This document shows, piece by piece, positions 18,220-27,097 of a DNA stretch of 64,000 nucleotides (position 1 is the first letter of the stretch; every line of letters begins with the position of its first letter). This DNA comes from Kribbella pratensis. Lineage in GTDB: Bacteria; Actinomycetota; Actinomycetes; Propionibacteriales; Kribbellaceae. The translations under genes were made by a program, and so were the position numbers. Where the stretch lies: contig NZ_SODP01000001.1 of assembly GCF_004365355.1 (NCBI RefSeq), positions 1,557,473 through 1,621,472 on the forward strand, given 5' to 3'. Under the pieces are notes generated by a model. It had not been told where the DNA came from, ran no database searches, and was given only the letters and a program-made list of their open reading frames with translations.

Positions 18220-19136
18220 CCTGGGCCTTCATCACCGGCGGCCTGGCCGGCCTCGGCGTGTACGTCGCGATCCGGATCTTCATCAAGCCGCGGACCAACG
18301 TGCTGTCGACGATCGCGCGGATCGACGCCGGGCGCGGCGGGTACACGAGCGGCGCAACGGCGAGCGCGGCCGGCGAGCGGGTGCTCGGCGGCGTCGACCG
18401 GGCCCGGGAGACGCTGGGCCGGCGGCTCGAGGCCGAGGCGAACGCGCGGGGCTGGGCGTTCGGCAAGCTCCGCCGTGACCTCGCGGTGATGAACCAGCCG
18501 TTCGCGGCAATGCTTGCCACCAAGGTGTTCTTCGCACTCGGCGCGCTGATCCTGATCCCGATCGTGCTGTTCCTGTTCTCCGCCATCGGGTTCGCCGCCC
18601 CGGGCGCGGCGCCGGCGATCGTGACGCTGGCCTTCGTGGTGCTGGCGTTCTTCCTGCCCGACCTGGCCTTGCGGCAGGAGGCGGAGAAGCGGCGGCGCGA
18701 CTTCCGGCATGTGGTCGGCAGCTTCCTCGACCTGGTCGCGATGAACCTGGCCGGCGGCCGCGGCCTGCCCGAGGCGCTGATGACCGCGTCGACGATCGGC
18801 GAGCACTGGGCGATGGCCCGGATCCGGCAGGCGCTCGCGAACGCGCGACTGATCGGGATCACGCCCTGGGACGCGATGGCGCTGCTGGGCGAGGACCTCG
18901 GTGTGGAGGAGCTGCGAGACCTCGCCTCGGCGCTGGCACTGGCCGGCGACGAAGGCGCGAAGATCCGCTCGTCGCTGCTCGCCCGGGCGGCATCGCTGCG
19001 GCGTAAGGAGTTGGCGGACGTGGAAGGTAAGGCGGGTGAGCGCTCTCAGTCGATGCTGGTTGCGCAGCTGGTCATGATCTCGGCATTCTTCCTGTTCCTG
19101 GCCTTCCCGGCCGGAGTGGCCATCCTCGGAAGTTAG
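18216..19136 (+). CDS. tadC: TadC-like inner-membrane platform protein
   Basis: A 306-residue membrane protein with a GspF-like cytoplasmic domain. It has an N-terminal helix, a central pair of helices around residues 105-150 (ALGALILIPIVLFLF and following), the conserved helical region ending at VEGKAGERSQSM, and a C-terminal helix. Its ATG overlaps the TadB stop. It completes the ATPase and platform set of the Tad locus. Confidence 0.87.
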   Translation: MTWAFITGGLAGLGVYVAIRIFIKPRTNVLSTIARIDAGRGGYTSGATASAAGERVLGGVDRARETLGRRLEAEANARGWAFGKLRRDLAVMNQPFAAMLATKVFFALGALILIPIVLFLFSAIGFAAPGAAPAIVTLAFVVLAFFLPDLALRQEAEKRRRDFRHVVGSFLDLVAMNLAGGRGLPEALMTASTIGEHWAMARIRQALANARLIGITPWDAMALLGEDLGVEELRDLASALALAGDEGAKIRSSLLARAASLRRKELADVEGKAGERSQSMLVAQLVMISAFFLFLAFPAGVAILGS

Positions 19137-19197
19137 GGAAAACAGTGACCAGGGCACGGGATCCGCGGCGCGGCGTAGCCCGTCGTACAGGGCATAC

Positions 19198-19217
19198 TGA
19201 GGCCTCCTTCGGCCTCA
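19198..19217 (+). other. Hairpin immediately upstream of the pilin gene
   Basis: TGAGGCC-N6-GGCCTCA forms a 7-bp GC-rich stem in the 100-base gap between tadC and the pilin gene, 19 bases before the pilin ATG. It has no T tract. In the position of a processing or stabilising hairpin it could let pilin transcript accumulate above the ATPase genes. Partial attenuation is the alternative. Confidence 0.45.
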
Positions 19218-19236
19218 CGATCTGGAAGGCAATCGG

Positions 19237-19458
19237 ATGACCTCGGAGTTGATGTTCTGGCGGACCATGGCCCGCTACGCGCTCGCACGGGCGCAGGCCC
19301 AGCGGGCCCAGGCGCGACAGGGGCACACCGAGTTGGGCGCCTCCGCACTCGAGTGGGCGATCATCTCGGGGATCCTCGTCGTCGCAGCACTGGCGATCGG
19401 CGTCGTGGTGAAGCGCGTCATCAGCAAGCACACCGCCGACATCGACACGGGCAGCTGA
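19237..19458 (+). CDS. Flp-type pilin
   Basis: A 73-residue protein with a positively charged leader, then GASALEW at residues 34-40, then a hydrophobic helix to about residue 58. A Gly before the cut and Glu at +5 are the hallmark of type IVb prepilins, so cleavage is expected after Gly34 and leaves a mature pilin of about 39 residues. The ATG at 19237 has GGAAGG about 8 bases upstream. It is the likely major subunit of the Tad pilus. Confidence 0.88.
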   Translation: MTSELMFWRTMARYALARAQAQRAQARQGHTELGASALEWAIISGILVVAALAIGVVVKRVISKHTADIDTGS

Positions 19459-19469
19459 CGGTCGCAGGT

Positions 19470-19901
19470 ATGCGTTCGGGCGGGCTGAAGTTGCGGCGCA
19501 GACGGTCGGAGCGAGGAGTCAGCACACTCGAGCTGGCGATCCTCGCGCCGGCGATCCTGACGCTGATCTTCCTGTCCATCCAGACGGCGCTGTGGCTGTA
19601 CGGGCGTTCCGTCGCGCTGAACGCCGCGGAAGAGGGTGTGTCCAGGCTCCGGCTGGTCCAGCCGACCGTCTACACCACTGCGGTGGGGGAGAAGGTGCGG
19701 TCGGACATCCAGTCCTACGCAGCACAGCTCGGCGGTACGACGTTGCAGCACACCGAGGTCCCGTTCCCGGCGTACAACAGCCCGGAAGGCTCCGTCTCGT
19801 TCACCGTCACCGGGGACACCGTCTCGCTGGTCCCCGGGCTGAAGCTGAAGGTGAGCCGGACCGCCACCGGCCAGATCGAACAGTTCCAAGCCGACAAGTG
19901 A
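19470..19901 (+). CDS. TadE-like pseudopilin 1
   Basis: The basic leader is followed by RGVSTLELAILAPAIL, a prepilin-type site (Gly, then Glu at +5) running into a membrane helix, then a 100-residue outer domain. This matches the TadE family of minor pseudopilins. The ATG at 19470 is preferred because the longer open frame overlaps the pilin gene. The final TGA overlaps the next gene's GTG, so the two TadE-like genes are coupled. Confidence 0.82.
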   Translation: MRSGGLKLRRRRSERGVSTLELAILAPAILTLIFLSIQTALWLYGRSVALNAAEEGVSRLRLVQPTVYTTAVGEKVRSDIQSYAAQLGGTTLQHTEVPFPAYNSPEGSVSFTVTGDTVSLVPGLKLKVSRTATGQIEQFQADK

Positions 19902-20368
19902 GCGTGAGGATGAAACTGGGGACGCGCGGACAGCGCGGGCAGCACGGGCAGCACGGTCAGCGCGGCACAATGGCGCTGGAGATGGTCATCCTTGCGCCGG
20001 TGCTGCTCCTGCTGTTCATGTTCCTGCTCGCCTGCGGGCGGTACTTCCAGACGTCGTCGCTGCTGGAGAGCGCGGCGCGGGACGGCGCCCGCAGCGCCAG
20101 CCAGGCGCGGTCGTTGCCCGAGGCCCAGACCCGGGTGGACGAGGCCGTGAGTACGACGATGGGCCAGGCGATCAAGTCCTGCAAGGATTCCGCGTCCGGC
20201 TCGATCACCACCGGGTTCGTTGCCGGGTCGCCGTTGTCGGTCGAGGTCACTTGTACGATCAACTACCGCGACCTGGGGTTGCTCGGGCTCGGCGGCGACA
20301 CCACGATCACCAAGCGCTTCACCTCGTCCCTCGACCCGTACCGGGGGGTGCGCGGTGACGGCTCCTGA
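19898..20368 (+). CDS. TadE-like pseudopilin 2
   Basis: A second TadE-like protein. A leader rich in Gly, Gln and His is followed by RGTMALEMVILAP (Gly, then Glu at +5) and a hydrophobic helix, then an outer domain with two cysteines (near residues 90 and 112) that could pair. The GTG at 19898 overlaps the previous stop. GTG 19904 and ATG 19910 are alternative starts and none has a strong ribosome site. It overlaps the TadG-like gene by 14 bases. Confidence 0.8.
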   Translation: MSVRMKLGTRGQRGQHGQHGQRGTMALEMVILAPVLLLLFMFLLACGRYFQTSSLLESAARDGARSASQARSLPEAQTRVDEAVSTTMGQAIKSCKDSASGSITTGFVAGSPLSVEVTCTINYRDLGLLGLGGDTTITKRFTSSLDPYRGVRGDGS

Positions 20369-21143
20369 CGACCAGCAGCACGACCGGCACCGCCACCGGT
20401 CCCGGCTCGTCGAGTTCTTCCGGATCGATGCCCCCGGCAACCACCGGCTGTTCTCGCGGGGCGCGCTGAGTCCCGCGGTCGCGATCCTCGCGGTGATGAT
20501 CTTCACGCTGGCCGGCCTGGTGATCGACGGCGGGCGTCAGCTCGGCGCACGGTCCCGCGCCGTCGGGTACGCCCAGGAGGCCGCTCGCGTCGGCGCCGCG
20601 GCGATCCAGCTGAACGTCGCCGAGGCGAAGATCGACACCACGAAGGCAGCCGCCGCGATCTCCGGGTTCTGCGCGCAGGTGCGCAACAACGACCCGGCCG
20701 TCACCTCCTGCGGTCCGACCACGCTGACGGACAAAGAGGTCGACATCCAGGTCGACATCGCCAACAAGACCACGTTCCTCGGCCTGATCGGCAAGACGTC
20801 GTTGAAGGCGAGCGGCACCGGTCAGGCGCACGCCGAGCAAGGCATCGAGAAGGCCGACGACAGCCCGACGATCCCGCCGATCTCGGTGAACCCGACCACC
20901 GACGGCCCCGGCGCGCCGACCTCCGTCGCCAACCCGCCGACGATCGACCTGCCCTGCCCGACCTGGACCATCGGCTCACCGACCCCGATCTGGACCCTGT
21001 CGCCCTTGCCGTTCCCGGCCACCTGCTCCCCGAACGTCACGCCGCCACCGGACACCAACTCCTCGCCGCCGCCGTCCGGCGATCCGTCCGGCCCGCCATC
21101 GAGTTCGGAGCCGCCGTCGTCGACGAAGCCGCCCGGCGGCTAG
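20355..21143 (+). CDS. TadG-like pilus assembly protein
   Basis: After about 40 charged residues there is one membrane helix (SPAVAILAVMIFTLAGLVIDG), followed by an outer domain like the N-terminal part of TadG proteins, with two cysteines that could form a disulfide. The last 80 residues are a low-complexity Pro/Ser/Thr tail, probably disordered and cell-wall spanning. The GTG at 20355 has a GGGGGG ribosome site 7 bases before it and lies inside the end of the preceding gene. TadG normally anchors the pilus. The typical VWA domain of long TadGs is absent. Confidence 0.82.
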   Translation: MTAPDDQQHDRHRHRSRLVEFFRIDAPGNHRLFSRGALSPAVAILAVMIFTLAGLVIDGGRQLGARSRAVGYAQEAARVGAAAIQLNVAEAKIDTTKAAAAISGFCAQVRNNDPAVTSCGPTTLTDKEVDIQVDIANKTTFLGLIGKTSLKASGTGQAHAEQGIEKADDSPTIPPISVNPTTDGPGAPTSVANPPTIDLPCPTWTIGSPTPIWTLSPLPFPATCSPNVTPPPDTNSSPPPSGDPSGPPSSSEPPSSTKPPGG

Positions 21144-21163
21144 AGATCAAAGGATTGCCTCCC

Positions 21164-21820
21164 GTGCGTAGGTTCACCCTCCCGCCCGTCGTTCTGAGCG
21201 TCGTTCTGGCCGGCGTTCTGCTGTTGAGTGCCTGCGGCAAGAACTCCGACGACGGCACGCTCCCGGTCCCGGCCGGCGGCTCGGACTCGACGACGTCCTC
21301 AGACACCCCGTCCGCCGAGCCGTCCGAGCCTTCGAGCGCGCCGACGCAGCCCGCGACCACCGCCAAGCCGACCACGGCGCCCAAGGCACAAATCATCATC
21401 AAGGCCGGGAACTTCGCCTCGAACCCCGCCGTCCAAGGCCTCGTGACCAGCTACCCGCTGTACTTCCAGGCGCTGGTGTCGAAAGACGACACGGTCCTGC
21501 GGAAGAAGTTCCCGTCGTTCTTCTACTCGGACGTGTCACAAGGCATCTACGACGCCCAGCGCAACGGCTGGATCATGAAGCCCCCGGGCAGCGTGGTCAT
21601 CGTTGGCGCGAAGCGCACGGCGGACGGAACCGTCGCGGTGCAGACCTGCCGATCGCAGACCACGCAGTACTGGGATCCGAAGGGGAAGCGCTGGACCGTG
21701 GTCACGCCCAAAGGATCCGCGGAGGTCATCGAGATGATCCAGACCGGCATCGGCTGGCTGCCGTACCGGTTGGCTACACCGAAAGGCGTGAACTGTGCCC
21801 GGGTGCACTATCCGGCCTAG
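21164..21820 (+). CDS. Secreted lipoprotein of the Tad locus
   Basis: The signal peptide ends in a lipobox, LLLSACG, so the protein is lipid-anchored at the outer face of the membrane. A Ser/Thr/Pro-rich linker of about 45 residues follows, then a 130-residue globular domain resembling NTF2-like lipoproteins of actinobacteria (a tentative similarity). Two cysteines remain in the mature domain. The GTG at 21164 is chosen because AAAGGA lies 9 bases ahead; the TTG at 21155 abuts that site. Position in the operon suggests a pilus accessory. Confidence 0.78.
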   Translation: MRRFTLPPVVLSVVLAGVLLLSACGKNSDDGTLPVPAGGSDSTTSSDTPSAEPSEPSSAPTQPATTAKPTTAPKAQIIIKAGNFASNPAVQGLVTSYPLYFQALVSKDDTVLRKKFPSFFYSDVSQGIYDAQRNGWIMKPPGSVVIVGAKRTADGTVAVQTCRSQTTQYWDPKGKRWTVVTPKGSAEVIEMIQTGIGWLPYRLATPKGVNCARVHYPA

Positions 21821-21932
21821 ATCAGAACTCGTGAATTCACATTCCGAATAGGTGACGGGGCACTGAGCAACGGGCATGATGCACCTGGTCGAAGATAACC
21901 TGCCGAAGAGCCGTCGAATCTGGGGAGTGAGG

Positions 21933-22895
21933 ATGCAGAACCGAGTGGGCCGCGGACTGCTGGTCCTGAGCGCCGTCCTCGCACTACTCATGGCTGGACC
22001 GGTCACCACGGCGTCCGCCGAGACGATCCAGACCGGTACCTCGGTCTGCAGCATGTACGTCAACTCGATCGGTTTCGGTGCCTACTGCAGCAACGGCCCG
22101 GCCTACGTGCCGAATAGCCATATCGTCCCGCCGCCACCACCCCCACCCACGTGGCGGGAGCGCCTGGGCGGCAAGCCGTTCATCCCGTGCCGTGATTTCG
22201 ACATCCCGGGCGGCATCCGGCTCCCGAAGGCTCCGGACGGCAAGAAGTGGGTGATGCGGATCACGATCACCGACTACAAACTCGACACGTACGACGGTGG
22301 CGATGCGGCACACCTGGAGCGCGCCTATGTTCCGGTCAGCCCGGAGGAGGAGGCGCAGTGCCCGTTCCCGGACTACATGGCGCCCTTCTGGCACGAGTTC
22401 AGGAGCAGTTATCCACCCCCGGCGCTGGTGGTCATGCCAACGTTCACGCCTCGGGTCAATGTGCCTGCCTTCTTCTCGCTGACGGCCGAGAGTTCGAAGG
22501 TCGAGGCCGACCCGAACAAGGACCCCGGGGCGTACAGCGGGTACATCAACCCGACACACAACTTGAGCATGCGCGGCCTGGTCGTCGAAATGACGGTCGA
22601 TCCCGGTGACGGGACCAAGCCGTTCAGGTGTCCGATGGGCGTGACGCCGGCGGACGATCCGTCCGGGTACGACGAAACTCAGGACCCGTTCCACCAGATC
22701 AACACGTGCAAGCACACGTATCTGCGATCCAGTGCGAACCAGCCCGACGGCATGTACACGGTGAAGCTGACGATCACGTGGGAGGTGTCGTACTGGGTCG
22801 GTAAGGATGCAGGCGGCTGGGACCCGATCGGTAAGGCGAACGTCACAGCGGTGCAGCGGCTTCCTGTGCAGGAAGTTGAGGCTATTGGTGGTTGA
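21933..22895 (+). CDS. Secreted protein of unknown function
   Basis: A classical signal peptide (MQNRVGRGLLVLSAVLALLMAG, cleavage after ASA near residue 28) precedes a mature domain of about 290 residues. It contains a poly-Pro stretch and a PKD-like block (SLTAESSKVEADP, then MTVDPGDGT, then a late Cys-Lys-His segment), suggesting an Ig-like fold. Five or more cysteines may form disulfides. The ATG at 21933 has GGGGAG 6 bases upstream, whereas the open frame to 21876 has none. It probably belongs to the extracytoplasmic side of the Tad system. No specific function can be named. Confidence 0.77.
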   Translation: MQNRVGRGLLVLSAVLALLMAGPVTTASAETIQTGTSVCSMYVNSIGFGAYCSNGPAYVPNSHIVPPPPPPPTWRERLGGKPFIPCRDFDIPGGIRLPKAPDGKKWVMRITITDYKLDTYDGGDAAHLERAYVPVSPEEEAQCPFPDYMAPFWHEFRSSYPPPALVVMPTFTPRVNVPAFFSLTAESSKVEADPNKDPGAYSGYINPTHNLSMRGLVVEMTVDPGDGTKPFRCPMGVTPADDPSGYDETQDPFHQINTCKHTYLRSSANQPDGMYTVKLTITWEVSYWVGKDAGGWDPIGKANVTAVQRLPVQEVEAIGG

Positions 22896-22916
22896 TGGTG
22901 GGGGTATGGAGGAGCG

Positions 22917-25900
22917 ATGGTAAGGACGAATGAGCCGGTGCGTGCGGCGCGGTTGCCGCAGCGGCGGGAGGGGAGTCCGGGCGCGGACCGGGTGAAGGGG
23001 TTCGTCGCGCTGCTCGCGATTCTGGCGATCGTCGGCGGTGTGCCGTACATCTTGCTGCGGTTCTTCGGGACTCCGTGGCCGGACAAGATGCCGACCAGCA
23101 GCATGCTGTTCGACGAGCTGAGCATCCGCACCGTCCTCGGCATCATCGCGTTCGTCATCTGGGTCGCCTGGCTGCACTTCGTCATCTGCCTGATCGCGGA
23201 AGCGGTCGCCGAGATCCGCGGCCACGGCCTGTCTCCACACATCCCGTTCGGCGGCGGTTCGCAGACGATCGCCCGCCGGCTGATCGGCACCGTCGTACTG
23301 ATCGCCGCCGGCGCAGGCGTCAGCCTGCCGGTCGCGAGCGCCGTCACCACCTCCGGCCCGGCCGCTCCGATCTCGGTGTCCGCACGGCACGGCAGCGAGC
23401 AGAGCTCGACGTCGCAGTTCCGTCAGACCGAGGCGGCCAGCAAGATCCTCGCGGGCAACCAGAAGACGACGACCGGCGTACGGACGAACCACGACCATCA
23501 GGGTCAGGTCATCAAGTACACCGAGGTCCGCCCGCCGCAGGGGCGCAACTACGACTGCCTGTGGGACATCGCGGAGCGGTACCTGGGCGAGGGCCGGCGG
23601 TACAAGGAGATCTACGACCTCAACAAGAACAAGCTTCAGCCCGACGGCCGCCGGCTGACCAACCCCGATCTGATCATGCCGGGTTGGCAGGTGCGGCTGC
23701 CGAGCGACGCCAAGGGTCCGGGCGTGCACACGGTCCGCGTCAGTATCGACGACCGCACCGGCAAGACCATGGTCAGCACGAAGACCACCACGGAGACGCG
23801 CACGGCCGCCAAGCCCACGGTCACGGCGAAGACCGAAACCAAGGCCGGCGGCAAGACAGAGACGAAGACCAGCAACCCGACCCGGTACTCCGAGCAGGGC
23901 ATCGAGCCGGGTTCGTCGATCGTCATCGGCACCAGCCAGAGCGACCCGGGCGCGAAGAACGTCAAGCCGGGGGAGCCGAGCGTCTCCGTCGAGCCGCACG
24001 TTCCCGGGACCGGGCAGCCTGGCAAGTCTGGGCACGGCGAGCCCGCCGGCGGCGGTATCCAGGTGCCCGAGGCAACGCCCGTGGCGACCGACGACGGCGG
24101 CATCAACCTGCAGCAGGCCGGTATCTACGGCTTCGGTGCGGCGTTGCTCGCGGCCGGCCTGGCGCTGGCGCTGAAGCGGCGCCGCGGCTGGGCGCAGGGT
24201 CCAGGCCCGAAGGCCGCGGGTCACCGTCAGACCGAGGTAAGCCTGCGGCTCGCGTCGGATGTCCCGACCGCGCAGTTCGTGGACAACGCGCTGCGCAAGC
24301 TCGGCGCGGACATGACGCAGCTGCAGCGGCCGATGCCGAAGGTGGTCGCCGCGCTGGTCACCGACCGCGCGCTGACGCTGGTGCTCGACCCGTACGAGGC
24401 TCAGCCCGAGCCGCCCGGCCCGTGGCAGGCGATTGCCGAAGGCACCCGTTGGACGTTGCGCCGGGCGTACGGTCCGAGCGGCGAGGTCAACGCGCCCGCG
24501 CCGTACCCGACGCTGGTTACAGTCGGCCAGAACGCCGACGGCGCCACGGTGCTGATCGACCTCGACACCGCGAACGGGATCGTCTCGTTCGGCGGCGTGA
24601 CCAACGCGTCCCGCGACGTGGTCGGCTCGCTCGCCGTCGAGCTGGCGACCAACCTGTGGTCCGAGGGCGCCCACATCAGCATGGTTGGGTTCGGCGATGA
24701 CCTGTCGTCGCTGGCGCCGTCGCGGCTGAGCTACTGGATCCGTCTCGACGACGCGATGGGCGAGGTTGCCCGGCGTACCGAGGCGCAGGTGCAGGCGTGC
24801 CAGCGGCGGAACGTCGACTCGGTCGCGGACGCCCGGATGACGCACCCGGACGCGGCGTTGTGGGGCTCGGAGATCATCTTCGTGTCCGCGCCCCCGTCGC
24901 CGGAGGAGCAGGACCAGCTGAACCGGCTGGCCGCTGACACCCAGCGCAGCATCGCGGTCGTCGTCGTCGGCGACGTGATCAACTCGCCATGGCGGTTCGT
25001 CGTGGACGAGAAGAACCAGGCCGTCTGCCGGCTGCTCGGCCTCGAGGTCGACGCGCACAGCGTCAACCCGGAGCAGTTCGCCGACCTGGTCGCGCTGTTC
25101 GACGCGGCCGAGGTGGATGCGCGCGACAAGCGGCGCGCGGAGCAGGACATGCCGGCGTACGAGTTCTCGACCACCGATCTCAGCCAGCCGGCTCCGGTCG
25201 AGGTCGACCTGCTCGGCTCGGTCGAGGTCGACGCCCGCGGGGTCATCGACGAGGGCCGCGTCTCGCTGTCGACGGAGATCATCGCGTTCCTCGCGAGCCA
25301 GGACTACGGCGTACACCCGAACGTGCTCGCGGGTGCGATCTGGCCGCGCGGGATCAGCGAGGAGCTGCGTGACGCCGCGTTGGAGCACACCCGCCGCTGG
25401 GTCGGGGTGGACGCGATGTACGCCGACGAGTCGGGCCGCTGGATGCTGAACCGCAGCGTGGTCCGGGTCGACTGGGACGTGTTCCGGACCCTGGCGAAGC
25501 AGGCGACGATGGTGGACGACCCGCGTGGTCCGCTGTCGACGGCGCTGAGCCTGGTTCACGGTCCTGCCTGGTCGAACCTGCCCGGCGGCCGCTACTCGTG
25601 GCTCGCCGCGTCCGGGATCGAGCGCCGGATGGCCGAGGCCGTCGTCGACGCCGCACTGCGGCTTGCCGAGGCGTCCCTCAGCCACAACGACGGCAACCTG
25701 GCCCGCACGGCCCTCCAGACCGGCCTGAGCTTCTCGCCGGCCTCGGAGGAACTGTGGCGAGCCACGCTCCGCCTGGCATCCCACTTCGGTACGACGGCCG
25801 ACGTCACCAACGTCGCCGGCCAGATGTACGCCGCCCTCACCAAACACGGCGCCCCCCGGGGCCCGGAAGCCGAAACCGACGCCCTCGTCGACGAACTCCT

Positions 25901-25934
25901 CCCCGGCTACCACCGCCCCGCCCAGGTCGCCTGA
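22917..25934 (+). CDS. Membrane protein with LysM and BTAD-like domains (1,005 aa)
   Basis: Three N-terminal membrane helices lie at about residues 26-48, 70-95 and 120-140. A LysM domain follows at 213-263 (YDCLWDIAERYLGEGRRYKEI, then LIMPGWQVRLP). Next come a Thr/Lys-rich linker, a fourth helix near 400-418 and a 580-residue cytoplasmic part. The C-terminal 250 residues resemble winged-helix plus BTAD regions of SARP-type regulators. LysM binds glycan and BTAD modules are normally in transcription factors, so this looks like a wall sensor tied to a regulatory or scaffolding output. Such fusions are, from memory, common at the end of actinobacterial Tad loci. Confidence 0.85.
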   Translation: MVRTNEPVRAARLPQRREGSPGADRVKGFVALLAILAIVGGVPYILLRFFGTPWPDKMPTSSMLFDELSIRTVLGIIAFVIWVAWLHFVICLIAEAVAEIRGHGLSPHIPFGGGSQTIARRLIGTVVLIAAGAGVSLPVASAVTTSGPAAPISVSARHGSEQSSTSQFRQTEAASKILAGNQKTTTGVRTNHDHQGQVIKYTEVRPPQGRNYDCLWDIAERYLGEGRRYKEIYDLNKNKLQPDGRRLTNPDLIMPGWQVRLPSDAKGPGVHTVRVSIDDRTGKTMVSTKTTTETRTAAKPTVTAKTETKAGGKTETKTSNPTRYSEQGIEPGSSIVIGTSQSDPGAKNVKPGEPSVSVEPHVPGTGQPGKSGHGEPAGGGIQVPEATPVATDDGGINLQQAGIYGFGAALLAAGLALALKRRRGWAQGPGPKAAGHRQTEVSLRLASDVPTAQFVDNALRKLGADMTQLQRPMPKVVAALVTDRALTLVLDPYEAQPEPPGPWQAIAEGTRWTLRRAYGPSGEVNAPAPYPTLVTVGQNADGATVLIDLDTANGIVSFGGVTNASRDVVGSLAVELATNLWSEGAHISMVGFGDDLSSLAPSRLSYWIRLDDAMGEVARRTEAQVQACQRRNVDSVADARMTHPDAALWGSEIIFVSAPPSPEEQDQLNRLAADTQRSIAVVVVGDVINSPWRFVVDEKNQAVCRLLGLEVDAHSVNPEQFADLVALFDAAEVDARDKRRAEQDMPAYEFSTTDLSQPAPVEVDLLGSVEVDARGVIDEGRVSLSTEIIAFLASQDYGVHPNVLAGAIWPRGISEELRDAALEHTRRWVGVDAMYADESGRWMLNRSVVRVDWDVFRTLAKQATMVDDPRGPLSTALSLVHGPAWSNLPGGRYSWLAASGIERRMAEAVVDAALRLAEASLSHNDGNLARTALQTGLSFSPASEELWRATLRLASHFGTTADVTNVAGQMYAALTKHGAPRGPEAETDALVDELLPGYHRPAQVA

Positions 25935-25959
25935 CCCAGCTGTGTGCTGCGGTCCCATC

Positions 25960-26040
25960 TCAGGGGTCAACCCGTCAGTTTGTGGGTTGGCCCCTCGGAT
26001 TCTCGGGGCCAAACCCACCAACTCCGGGGTTGACCCCTGA
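25960..26040. terminator. Large nested dyad between convergent genes
   Basis: The outer arms TCAGGGGTCAACCC (25960-25973) and GGGTTGACCCCTGA (26027-26040) are perfectly complementary. Inside them a second stem pairs GTGGGTTGGCCCC (25982-25994) with GGGGCCAAACCCAC (26005-26018), with one bulged base. The structure fills the 155-base gap between convergent genes and should stop transcription in both directions. It lacks a T run, as is usual in actinobacteria. Confidence 0.75.
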
Positions 26041-26089
26041 AACGGGGAGCAGCAGCGCGCGGGGCGGACGGTCGTCGTACGGTCGATGG

Positions 26090-26992
26090 TCAGAGCGGGT
26101 TGGCCGACCAGGTGTCGCAGGCGGTCATGTCGCCGGAGTCCATGCCCTTCTGGAACCACTTCATGCGTTGGGCTGCGGTGCCGTGGCTGAAGGACTCGGG
26201 GGTTACCTGGCCCTGGGTCTTCTGCTGGATGCGGTCATCGCCGACGGAGGCGGCGGCGTCGAGGCCGCGGGCGATGTCGTCCTCGGAGAGTTCGGTGATG
26301 AGCGGCTGGCCGCTCTTGTTCGGGACTGTGGTGGCGTGGTTGGTCCAGATGCCGGCGAGACAGTCGGCCTGGAGTTCGGAGCGGACCGAGTCCGAGGACG
26401 GCCCGTTGCGGGTCTTGATCCGGTCGAGGATGCCGTACAGGTTCTGGATGTGGTGACCGTACTCGTGCGCGATGACGTACGCCTCGGCGAACTCGCCGCC
26501 GCGGGCGCCGAGGTCCGTCTGCAGCGTCTCGAAGAACCCGAGGTCCAGGTACACGCGCATGTCGGGCGGGCAGTAGAACGGGCCGACGGCGCTGGTCGCC
26601 GGGCCGCAGCCGGTGTTCACCGAGCCGTCGAAGACCCGCATCGGCGCCCGGGTGTACTTCTTCCCGCGCCGGGGCAGCTCCGCGGCCCAGAAGCTCTCGA
26701 TCGAGTTCTGGTAGAAGACGAACCGGCAGTTCGAGTTCGACTGCAGGTCGGTGCCCTTCTTGCAGGAGCTCAGGTTGCCGGGTGCGGTGTTCTGCGCGGC
26801 GGGTTGGTCGCTGCCACCTCCGCCTGGCAGGCCGCCCGTCAGCAAGAGGATCACGACCAGCAGGATGATGCCGCCGATGCCGCCCCCGACCGGGATCACC
26901 CCGCCGGGCAGGCCGCCTCCGCGTCCACCGCCACTACCGCGGGTGTCCTCGACGCCACTGGTGTCGAGATCCGCATCCGGATTGAATTTCAC
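26090..26992 (-). CDS. YpfJ-type neutral zinc metallopeptidase
   Basis: The protein has a Gly-rich cytoplasmic start, one membrane helix (GIIPV-like segment, about residues 36-58) and a 220-residue outer domain. The zinc motif HEYGHHIQN and the block LQADCLAGIW identify the putative neutral zinc metallopeptidase family (Pfam Zn_peptidase, YpfJ). Glu in HEYGH is the catalytic base. The GTG start at 26992 is preceded by TAGTGT about 8 bases upstream, so the message may be leaderless. The gene diverges from the ABC-F gene. Substrate unknown. Confidence 0.88.
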   Translation of the reverse strand: MKFNPDADLDTSGVEDTRGSGGGRGGGLPGGVIPVGGGIGGIILLVVILLLTGGLPGGGGSDQPAAQNTAPGNLSSCKKGTDLQSNSNCRFVFYQNSIESFWAAELPRRGKKYTRAPMRVFDGSVNTGCGPATSAVGPFYCPPDMRVYLDLGFFETLQTDLGARGGEFAEAYVIAHEYGHHIQNLYGILDRIKTRNGPSSDSVRSELQADCLAGIWTNHATTVPNKSGQPLITELSEDDIARGLDAAASVGDDRIQQKTQGQVTPESFSHGTAAQRMKWFQKGMDSGDMTACDTWSANPL

Positions 26993-27097
26993 GCCACATA
27001 CACTAGACCTGAGAGCGGGGGATTTCGGCGTGCCGCGACACCGCCGTGGCCCGCCTCGTCAGCCCGTAGCCCAGCGTAAGGACGCCTGCGAACCCCG

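Noticed and set aside
15993..19157. A 1,054-codon minus-strand frame over tadA-tadC
   Set aside because: Shadow of well-recognised ATPase and platform genes on the plus strand.
21984..26159. A 1,391-codon open frame on the minus strand over the secreted and LysM genes
   Set aside because: GC-driven shadow; the plus strand holds a signal peptide, LysM domain and membrane helices in this interval.
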